Virus record (IMG/VR): IMGVR_UViG_3300031957_000140
Coordinates: 1-20,063 of that record
DNA length: 20,063 nucleotides
Source: a virus
Strand: one strand, 5' to 3'
Position 1 is the stretch's first letter. Every line of letters begins with the position of its first letter. Of this stretch, positions 6,818 through 12,607 are shown piece by piece. Both the position numbers and the translations under genes were made by a program. Under the pieces are notes generated by a model that saw only the letters and a list, made by a program, of their open reading frames with translations, was not told the origin of the DNA and ran no database searches.

Positions 6818-8266
6818 ATGGCAGAGATGACTGAAGAGCAAATGGAGAGGCTTCTCAAAAGTGATGCAGATCGTACCAAAGGTTTCACTCAAGAAGAGAT
6901 GGACGAGATGCAACAGGAGCTTGACAGACAAAATTTAGAAGAGAAGCAACGTCAAGACGAGGAGATGAAAGAAGAGTTTTCTCCTGGCTTAGAAGAAGAT
7001 AGAACTGCACCTCTTGAAGAAGAGCCAGAGAGAAAAGTTGAGCCTTCTCAGATTGCTTCTGCTGATACTACTATTAAAGAGTTTATGGAAACTTTGTTTA
7101 CAGAGTCACCAGACGCTGAAAGACTTGATGATGACGACGATGAGCCAGCCCCTGTTGAAGCTGAAAAAGTTGTAACTGCAAAAGCGGGAGGTTCAATTGA
7201 AAAAGAAGCTGACTTTGTTAAAGACGACGATGAAGAACCTGCTGATCCTCCTCCAGGTGCAACACCAGAGGAAGTGGCCGACGATATCCCAGCGTACCTG
7301 TCTACCGGAGAGTATGTGTTACCTGCCAATGTTGTAAGGTATATTGGCCTACAACAAATCGTAGCTATGCATAAAGGTGCTTTATCTGAACTGCAACAAA
7401 TGGAAGACCTCGACATCATCGAAAACGTAGATGAAAATGGTATGGTTGAGGAAGACGATGATGAGATGGATTATCTAAAAGAACCTAAAGGTGTCGTCAA
7501 GACTACTCTTGTTGTTGCCAAGCCACACCCTAGCGGTATGATGGCTATGCCTTTTCAAGAAGGAGGCACTCCTGATCCAGATTTTGATATGGACCCTGGC
7601 GGCACACCAACCGATCCAGGACAAGATGATACTTTAGGTGAAGAAGATGAAGACACACCAACCAATACTGGATCGCCAGGGGCGGAACCTGCTCCTGGTA
7701 GTGATACCTATCGAGAAGCAGAAAAACAACTTGAGCAAGTTATGGAGGACAGAGGGTTTAAGGAAAGAGTGGGAGATTTTTTATACGATTTAGCATATAA
7801 CATTCCTACCCCTACCCCCTCTTTAGATATTACACCTGCATATAGAAATAAACAAATTCAGCAAGCAATGAGAGATGCAAAAGCCAACAATCTGAATTTA
7901 ACCCGCGAGCAAATTGAAGAACAGATTGATAGACTTAACTTAGGTCTGCAAATGAGTCCAGAAGATGTAGCTAAAGCTAATCCAGCTACTGGAAAACTTG
8001 GTGCGCTAGGTCAAGCAGCTATGAGAGGCTTAGTAGAAAAAGACGTTACGCTGTCTCCTAATTTTGATATGGAAATACAAGATCAGCTAGAGCCGGATCG
8101 TGGAGGCGGGGAAGATATTGAACCTATCAAACCCTTAGAGCTTGCGGATGAAAAAGATACTGATGAAGGCCCGTTCCCTGGATTTAAATTATTTCCTGGT
8201 ATCGGCTATAGAAAAGTAAATGAAGATGTTAAGACCGTCAAACGTGGTGGCTTAATGGGTTACTAA
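6818..8266 (+). CDS. Long acidic, largely disordered phage protein with an 'AYLSTGEYVLPANVVRYIG' module
   Basis: This 482-residue protein is rich in Asp, Glu and Pro with long acidic runs (for example RLDDDDDEPAP) and appears mostly disordered. One conserved-looking module lies at about residues 150-195: DDIPAYLSTGEYVLPANVV followed by RYIGLQQIVAMHKGAL and an acidic helix. I recall this module in many marine phage proteins, always without a known function. A second helical region lies around 300-410 (REQIEEQIDRLNLGLQM). The C-terminus ends KRGGLMGY, a loose echo of the GG tags upstream. AAGGG upstream supports the ATG. Sitting between portal and scaffold, it may be a head-assembly or internal protein; this is inference. 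Confidence 0.8.
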   Translation: MAEMTEEQMERLLKSDADRTKGFTQEEMDEMQQELDRQNLEEKQRQDEEMKEEFSPGLEEDRTAPLEEEPERKVEPSQIASADTTIKEFMETLFTESPDAERLDDDDDEPAPVEAEKVVTAKAGGSIEKEADFVKDDDEEPADPPPGATPEEVADDIPAYLSTGEYVLPANVVRYIGLQQIVAMHKGALSELQQMEDLDIIENVDENGMVEEDDDEMDYLKEPKGVVKTTLVVAKPHPSGMMAMPFQEGGTPDPDFDMDPGGTPTDPGQDDTLGEEDEDTPTNTGSPGAEPAPGSDTYREAEKQLEQVMEDRGFKERVGDFLYDLAYNIPTPTPSLDITPAYRNKQIQQAMRDAKANNLNLTREQIEEQIDRLNLGLQMSPEDVAKANPATGKLGALGQAAMRGLVEKDVTLSPNFDMEIQDQLEPDRGGGEDIEPIKPLELADEKDTDEGPFPGFKLFPGIGYRKVNEDVKTVKRGGLMGY

Positions 8267-8289
8267 TTTTTCGAGGGCTACTTTTTACC

Positions 8290-8306
8290 CCTAACATGGT
8301 GTTAGG
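8290..8306 (+). promoter_or_regulatory. Perfect intergenic hairpin between acidic protein and scaffold genes
   Basis: CCTAACA and TGTTAGG form a perfect 7-base-pair stem around a TGG loop. There is no T tract after it, so it is not a typical intrinsic terminator. It is flanked by two copies of GGCTACT (about 8274-8280 and 8305-8311). It could protect or process the mRNA end or tune scaffold expression; only the structure itself is seen. Confidence 0.55.
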
Positions 8307-8336
8307 CTACTAAAGACCCCCAATAAGGAGAAGACC

Positions 8337-9170
8337 ATGACTATGGCTGAAGTACAAGAAGATCGCGTTGCTACTATTAAGTATAAGAGAGATAGAGTTT
8401 CTGAAGATGAGCAAGAGATTGCAGAGTTGGAAGCAGAGCGAAACAAAGATGTAGAAGCTCGACGCGAAGAAGAAGCAGAGCAAGAACTAGGTGCAGAGGA
8501 ACAGACATACAAAAAAAGATATGGTGATCTACGTCGCCACACGCAAAAAATCCAAGATGAAAATAAACGCCAGCTACAAAAGCTTCAAGATCAAGTAGAG
8601 GCTTTAACTAAGAAACAAGTTAAGCTACCTAAATCTGATGAAGAGCTTGAAAAGTGGACTGAGCAATATCCTGATGTTGCAAAGATTGTAGAAACAATCG
8701 CCTCTAAAAAAGCTATGGAGGCTAGTAACGACGTAGAAGAAAAGCTTCGCCGAGTCGAAGAATTAGAACTTAGGATTGAGCGAGAGAAAGCTGAGACTGA
8801 ATTATCTAGGCTTCATCCAGATTACGATGACTTACGACAAGATAAAGACTTTCACGACTGGGTTAGTGAGCAACCTAAATGGATTCAAAGTGCTTTGTAT
8901 GAAAACGACACTGACTTCTTAGGTGCAGCTAAAGCTATTGACTTGTATAAATCAGAAACTGGTAAGAAAGCAAAGAACAAAGACACGGGCGCAGCTAAGT
9001 CTGTAAGGACCAGTAAGCGTTCAGAAGAATTAACAGAGGGTAAAAACTCTTGGTCAGAGTCCAGAGTAAGACAATTATCTGGTGCTGACTTTGAGAGATT
9101 CCAAGAAGATATCGAAAAAGCTATCCGTAGTGGTAACTTTGATTATGATATTTCTGGAGGTGCTCGTTAA
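8337..9170 (+). CDS. Putative capsid scaffolding protein
   Basis: This 277-residue protein is very rich in Glu, Lys, Arg and Gln, with long predicted coiled coils (roughly residues 15-95 and 130-165). These flank a short conserved-looking region (HPDYDDLRQDKDFHDWVSEQ, then PKWIQSALYEND) and a basic C-terminal part ending GNFDYDISGGAR. Its place directly before the major capsid gene, coiled-coil composition and C-terminal charged segment are the classic marks of a scaffold that drives prohead assembly and then leaves. AAGGAG at 8325-8330, 6 bases before the ATG, supports the start; an in-frame ATG two codons on (8343) is possible. The gene ends just ahead of a strong promoter. Confidence 0.8.
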   Translation: MTMAEVQEDRVATIKYKRDRVSEDEQEIAELEAERNKDVEARREEEAEQELGAEEQTYKKRYGDLRRHTQKIQDENKRQLQKLQDQVEALTKKQVKLPKSDEELEKWTEQYPDVAKIVETIASKKAMEASNDVEEKLRRVEELELRIEREKAETELSRLHPDYDDLRQDKDFHDWVSEQPKWIQSALYENDTDFLGAAKAIDLYKSETGKKAKNKDTGAAKSVRTSKRSEELTEGKNSWSESRVRQLSGADFERFQEDIEKAIRSGNFDYDISGGAR

Positions 9171-9178
9171 TTTTTTAC

Positions 9179-9207
9179 TTGACAAATAAATATCACTATG
9201 ATATAAT
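9179..9207 (+). promoter_or_regulatory. Perfect sigma70-type promoter ahead of the capsid gene
   Basis: TTGACA at 9179-9184 and TATAAT at 9202-9207 are exact consensus hexamers separated by exactly 17 bases. The spacer is AT-rich and so is the upstream flank (TTTTTTAC). Transcription would begin near 9213-9216. It lies in the only large intergenic gap and points at the capsid gene, so host RNA polymerase is the likely user. Confidence 0.88.
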
Positions 9208-9212
9208 AGCTA

Positions 9213-9294
9213 CAAACTACTAAAAGATGCCTTCCATTCGGAACCACCATCTAAACTATTTAGTGAGGGGAGTAATGAAACTCCCCCACTTTTT
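9213..9294 (+). ncRNA. Putative short structured leader RNA (attenuator-like)
   Basis: From the predicted start of the consensus promoter to the T run at 9294 is about 80 bases with no credible gene. It can fold into a weak hairpin TTCC/GGAA (9232-9243), a hairpin CTAAA/TTTAG (9251-9263) and a terminator hairpin (9262-9290). The second hairpin shares bases 9262-9265 with the lower stem of the terminator, so the two compete slightly. It may be an attenuator, a free small RNA or simply a stable leader; this is inferred from structure only. Confidence 0.45.
9262..9294 (+). terminator. Intrinsic terminator downstream of the capsid promoter
   Basis: AGTG plus GGGGAG (one bulged A) pairs with CTCCCC plus CACT around the loop TAATGAAA, giving ten pairs with a GC-rich core, followed by TTTTT at 9290-9294. 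This is a good rho-independent terminator shape. It sits about 55 bases after the -10 box but before the capsid gene, so either readthrough or antitermination is expected. Confidence 0.65.
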
Positions 9295-9296
9295 CA

Positions 9297-9314
9297 AAGG
9301 CTAACCCTAGCCTT
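9297..9314 (+). promoter_or_regulatory. Leader hairpin AAGGCTA/TAGCCTT
   Basis: A perfect 7-base-pair stem encloses an ACCC loop directly after the terminator T run. A second AGCCTT at 9364-9369 could replace the 3' arm, giving an alternative fold of the capsid mRNA leader. Rest of the gap up to 9405: pyrimidine-rich, no gene seen. Confidence 0.45.
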
Positions 9315-9406
9315 CAACTACCTGATAATCTAGGCCGGATCTTCTTCCCACCCTATCCTTGTCAGCCTTGAAGTGTCCCTCGTTAGCTCTTTTATGCACT
9401 TTCTTA

Positions 9407-9412
9407 AAGGAG
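9407..9412 (+). promoter_or_regulatory. Strong ribosome binding site of capsid gene
   Basis: AAGGAG lies 7 bases before the ATG at 9420, near-ideal spacing, and fixes the capsid protein start. Confidence 0.8.
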
Positions 9413-9419
9413 AAAACTC

Positions 9420-10490
9420 ATGGCATTTAGAAGTGCGGCAGGATACGCGAACCTTCCTAACGGCAATTTTTCGCCGATTATCTATTCCAAGAAGGTCCAA
9501 ACTGCCTTTAGAAAAGTATCTGTTGTTGAGGATATTACTAACAACGATTACTTCGGCGAAATCGCCAACTTTGGTGACACTGTACGTATCATCAAAGAAC
9601 CAGAAATCTCGGTTCAAGAATATTCTCGTGGGACGCAGATTGTTCCACAAGAGCTAGACGATGAGGATTTCACCCTCGTTGTTGACCAGGCTAACTACTT
9701 TGCGTTCAAGATTGACGACATTGAAGAAGCACACAGCCACATTAACTTTGAATCTTTGGCAACTGACCGCGCTGGCTATCGCTTGCGTGACCAGTATGAC
9801 CAAGAGATCTTTGGTTACATGGCTGGCTTCAAGCAGTCTGCTTTGCATGGCAACGCTGATACAGCCCGTGTTGCTGCCGATAAGTCCGGTACTGACCCAA
9901 TCAGCACTGTTGATGCAGACGGTATCTTGGCCAGCATGAAGCTGACATCCACTGACATGGGTATTGGTTCTACCACTGCTAACTCTATTCCGATTACTGC
10001 TACTCCGACGAGCACTAACTCTTCGGCTCTGGCTGTCCTGAATAGAATGGCTCGTAGACTTGACCAACAGAATGTTGACCGCGATGGTCGCTGGCTTGTT
10101 GTCGATCCCGTGTTTGCTGAAGTCCTTAACGATGAAAACTCGAAACTGTTGAACAACGACTTTGCTGGTCGCCAGGATGCTGGTGATATCCTTCGCAATG
10201 GTCGCGTCATGGACGGTTTGATTCGTGGCTTCCGTATCTACATGTCGAATAACCTGCCAACTCTTGGCACAGGCCCAGGCACGACTGCCGCTGCTGGTTC
10301 ATCCTCGAACTTCGGTGTCATTCTTGCCGGTCATGATTCGGCTGTTGCTACAGCTTCACAAATCGAAAAAGTTGAGACTTATCGTGACAACGATAGCTTT
10401 GCAGACGTTGTGCGTGGTTTGCACATGTACGGTCGTAAACTGCTTCGTCCAGAAGCAATTGTGACTGCTGCTTATAATCTGCATTCATAA
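9420..10490 (+). CDS. Major capsid protein
   Basis: This 356-residue protein matches the major head protein type I recall from marine podoviruses. The N-terminus (YSKKVQTAFRKVSVVEDITN) leads to NDYFGEIANFGDTVRIIKEP, an acidic extended-loop-like region, then DQANYFAFKIDDIEEAHSHI. Later come RDGRWLVVDPVFAEVLND, RGFRIYMSNNLP and a conserved-looking C-terminal part (DSFADVVRGLHMYGRKLLRP), consistent with an HK97-type fold. Position after the scaffold candidate agrees. Codon choice favours C-ending codons and CGN arginine, unlike flanking genes that use AGA and T-ending codons, which fits very high expression. It has its own promoter and a strong ribosome binding site. The gene is followed at once by a decoration candidate. 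Confidence 0.9.
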   Translation: MAFRSAAGYANLPNGNFSPIIYSKKVQTAFRKVSVVEDITNNDYFGEIANFGDTVRIIKEPEISVQEYSRGTQIVPQELDDEDFTLVVDQANYFAFKIDDIEEAHSHINFESLATDRAGYRLRDQYDQEIFGYMAGFKQSALHGNADTARVAADKSGTDPISTVDADGILASMKLTSTDMGIGSTTANSIPITATPTSTNSSALAVLNRMARRLDQQNVDRDGRWLVVDPVFAEVLNDENSKLLNNDFAGRQDAGDILRNGRVMDGLIRGFRIYMSNNLPTLGTGPGTTAAAGSSSNFGVILAGHDSAVATASQIEKVETYRDNDSFADVVRGLHMYGRKLLRPEAIVTAAYNLHS

Positions 10491-10495
10491 GGAGG
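10489..10495 (+). promoter_or_regulatory. Full Shine-Dalgarno overlapping the capsid stop codon
   Basis: AAGGAGG begins within the TAA of the capsid gene and sits 7 bases before the ATG at 10503. It fixes the start and couples the two genes. Confidence 0.8.
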
Positions 10496-10502
10496 ATAGA
10501 AC

Positions 10503-11021
10503 ATGGCTACAGTAGATATGACTGTTGGTGGTGTTGCTAATGGCGCAGCCACCTCCATTAACCACAAGTCCCGCATGGGCGCTCAGATGCCTTACACCGT
10601 TGAGTTTACGCTTGACTTTGCTGAGGCAACTACTGCTAAAGGCTCCGCATTAGCCGCTGGTGACATTTTCCAAGTTATTGATGTCCCTGCAAATACGCTA
10701 CTGCATGGTGCGATTGCCGAGTGCGTCGTTGCCGTAAACAGTACGCTTGCTACCGTTGATATTGATGTTGCGGCTGGCGATGACTTCATTGATGGCGGTG
10801 ATGCTGCCTCCACTGGTTTCATGGCAATCGGGTCTAACGGCCTTGCTCCTTTTGGTGCAAACACTGTTAACCCAGCTTCTGCTGCTGACACTATCGACGT
10901 TAAACTCGCTACTGTTGGTGACACTGCGGTTGCCACTGGTAAGATTCGTGTTATCGCATTCATGACTGATTGCACCACGAAACTGGGTCCGAATGAAGTG
11001 GACCGAGATACTCTTGCCTAA
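10503..11021 (+). CDS. Putative head decoration (cement) or minor capsid protein
   Basis: This 172-residue protein is rich in Ala, Thr, Val and Asp and looks all-beta, with short alternating hydrophobic strands (for example TVEFTLDFAEATTAKGSA, GKIRVIAFMTDCT) and no membrane segment. Its place directly after the capsid gene, full Shine-Dalgarno and C-ending codon preference like the capsid gene indicate a high-copy virion protein. Head decoration or cement is the most likely role; a head-fibre or spike protein is possible. It is the last gene before a clear terminator, so capsid and decoration genes form one transcription unit from the promoter at 9179. The assignment comes from position and composition. 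Confidence 0.65.
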   Translation: MATVDMTVGGVANGAATSINHKSRMGAQMPYTVEFTLDFAEATTAKGSALAAGDIFQVIDVPANTLLHGAIAECVVAVNSTLATVDIDVAAGDDFIDGGDAASTGFMAIGSNGLAPFGANTVNPASAADTIDVKLATVGDTAVATGKIRVIAFMTDCTTKLGPNEVDRDTLA

Positions 11022-11029
11022 CTAAGATA

Positions 11030-11059
11030 GGGGAGGTCTTAACGGGCCTCCCCGACTTT
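11030..11059 (+). terminator. Intrinsic terminator after the capsid-decoration unit
   Basis: GGGGAGG (11030-11036) pairs with CCTCCCC (11047-11053), extendable by three pairs including G-U wobbles to a TAAC loop, then a short T stretch (11057-11059). The stem is strong but the T run is weak, so termination may be partial, allowing some readthrough into the tail genes, for which no promoter is seen. Confidence 0.65.
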
Positions 11060-11071
11060 ATAGGAGCACTC

Positions 11072-11890
11072 ATGGGAATTACACTTAAATGTTCTATTGA
11101 TGATGAAACATTAAAAAAACATTATGAAATAAATAAAGATCAAAAAGTTCCCTGGATCTATAAACTAAAAAATAGTGCTAGAAAAAGAAAAGACAAAGTT
11201 TTAATTTGTGCTGGCGGTCCTTCTATCAGGGAGTTCCATCCTCTTATCCAAAATTGGAAAGGGGATATTTTCGCATCTAAGACTGTAGAGTATTTAGAGA
11301 ACATAGGCGTTACACCACATTACTGTATTCATGTTGATGCAGGTGATAACGAACCTAACAGAGTTTGGAAAAATAAAAAAACAAATTACTTGTTCTCAAC
11401 TCAAATTAAACCTGAAGTATTTGATGTAGCTAAAGGCTGCAAAGTTTTTAAGTTTAATACTATTTCTTCAAATGAGTGGATGCCCCCTAATTTAATTGCA
11501 GGTGGTTCTAATTGCACCGCACAAGCTTTATTTTTATGTGCATGGTTAGGCTACAAAGAAATACACATTACAGGATTTGATTGTGGTTTTAAAGAAGATC
11601 CTGACGGTACTATGATTTTAAATGTAAATCGTAACAACATCAATAAAACAGACAACCCTAAAGTTATTGTTAATGATCACGAGCGGGGTCTTAAATATCA
11701 TACTGATTACGAATATATGGGTATGGCAGAAGAAGCTGCTAAGATTATTCAGATTTTATCCCGTGATAAAAAAATTAAATTTAATGCATATGGTAACTCT
11801 GTATTTACATCGACGGTAGATAAAGATATTAAAAAAGGATCTTACTCATTAGGTCCAAATGTACCACTTAAATGGTTGAAAGCGGCGTAA
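11072..11890 (+). CDS. DUF115 / MptE-like Rossmann-type protein (cargo gene)
   Basis: This 272-residue protein shows marks of the MAF_flag10/DUF115 family (6-hydroxymethylpterin pyrophosphokinase MptE-like). These are a Rossmann-type start KVLICAGGPSI at 42-52, HVDAGD at 87-92, and GGSNCTAQALFLCAWLGYKE at 144-163 leading to ITGFDCGF. Known members are archaeal pterin diphosphokinases and bacterial flagellin-glycosylation (Maf) proteins that handle nucleotide sugars; the substrate here is unknown. The gene is AT-rich (AAA, AAT, ATT, TTA codons) compared with the capsid genes before it, and sits between a terminator and the tail genes, so it looks like an inserted accessory gene. GGAG upstream supports the start. 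Virion or host-surface glycosylation or pterin metabolism are both conceivable. Confidence 0.8.
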   Translation: MGITLKCSIDDETLKKHYEINKDQKVPWIYKLKNSARKRKDKVLICAGGPSIREFHPLIQNWKGDIFASKTVEYLENIGVTPHYCIHVDAGDNEPNRVWKNKKTNYLFSTQIKPEVFDVAKGCKVFKFNTISSNEWMPPNLIAGGSNCTAQALFLCAWLGYKEIHITGFDCGFKEDPDGTMILNVNRNNINKTDNPKVIVNDHERGLKYHTDYEYMGMAEEAAKIIQILSRDKKIKFNAYGNSVFTSTVDKDIKKGSYSLGPNVPLKWLKAA

Positions 11891-12607
11891 ATGGCAACAA
11901 CTTTTATCACACTTGTTAATGATGTAGCGAAGCGCCTCAACGAAGTTCAGGTGACTACTGCTGATTTTTTAACAGTGGTTGGCTTTCATTCTCAAATTAA
12001 AGACTCTGTAAATGTTTCTCTTCAAGAGGTAGGGCAAGAGCAGTTTGAGTTTCCATTTAATCATGCTACAGCTAATATTACAACATCTACAGGTACTGCT
12101 GTATACGCCCTCGAAAGTGATATGAAGTCAGCAGATCTGGATACATTTAGAATCCGTAAAAGCACTGCCGATGGTATCGACGCTCAACGGCTCAGAGAAA
12201 TTAACTTTGATACGTTTATCCAAAGATTCTATGAGCGTGATGAAAACGCAAATGTAGGCGACTTTGATACTCCTAACTACGTTTATAGGACTTTGGACAA
12301 TAGAGTTGGCTTTAGTCCCGTCCCCGATAAAGCATACACAATTTCCTATGATTATTTTAAATTTCAAACTGACTTGGTAAATCACTCTGATACGATGTCT
12401 GTTCCTGATAGTTTTAAAAACGTCGTAGTAGATGGTGCTATGTTCCAAGCATATATGTTTCGAGATAACTCTCAACAAGCTGCTATTGCTAGACAACGAT
12501 TTGAAAAAGGCGTAGAAAATATGCGGAAGTTGTTAGTTAACAGATTTACTGATGTAAGAGATACGAGAGTAAGCAGGTTAATTAATTACCCGCACGGTGA
12601 AAAGTAA
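11891..12607 (+). CDS. Head-tail adaptor (tail tubular protein A-like)
   Basis: This 238-residue protein resembles the adaptor ring of podoviruses (T7 gp11-like), which joins portal to nozzle. Recognisable features are the N-terminal helical start (TLVNDVAKRLNEVQVTTADF), QEQFEFPFNHATANIT followed by a YALESDMKSADLDTFRIRK stretch, YTISYDYFKFQTDL, and a C-terminal helical part (VDGAMFQAYMFRD, then RVSRLINYPHGEK). It starts directly after the preceding stop (TAAATG) with no strong ribosome binding site, suggesting reinitiation, and overlaps the next gene (TAATG). Its position just before the nozzle gene supports the call. Confidence 0.8.
   Translation: MATTFITLVNDVAKRLNEVQVTTADFLTVVGFHSQIKDSVNVSLQEVGQEQFEFPFNHATANITTSTGTAVYALESDMKSADLDTFRIRKSTADGIDAQRLREINFDTFIQRFYERDENANVGDFDTPNYVYRTLDNRVGFSPVPDKAYTISYDYFKFQTDLVNHSDTMSVPDSFKNVVVDGAMFQAYMFRDNSQQAAIARQRFEKGVENMRKLLVNRFTDVRDTRVSRLINYPHGEK

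Noticed and set aside
7048-7419. Antisense serine-rich open frame under the acidic protein gene
   Set aside because: Produced by reverse reading of Asp/Glu-rich codons; no start signal and no independent support.
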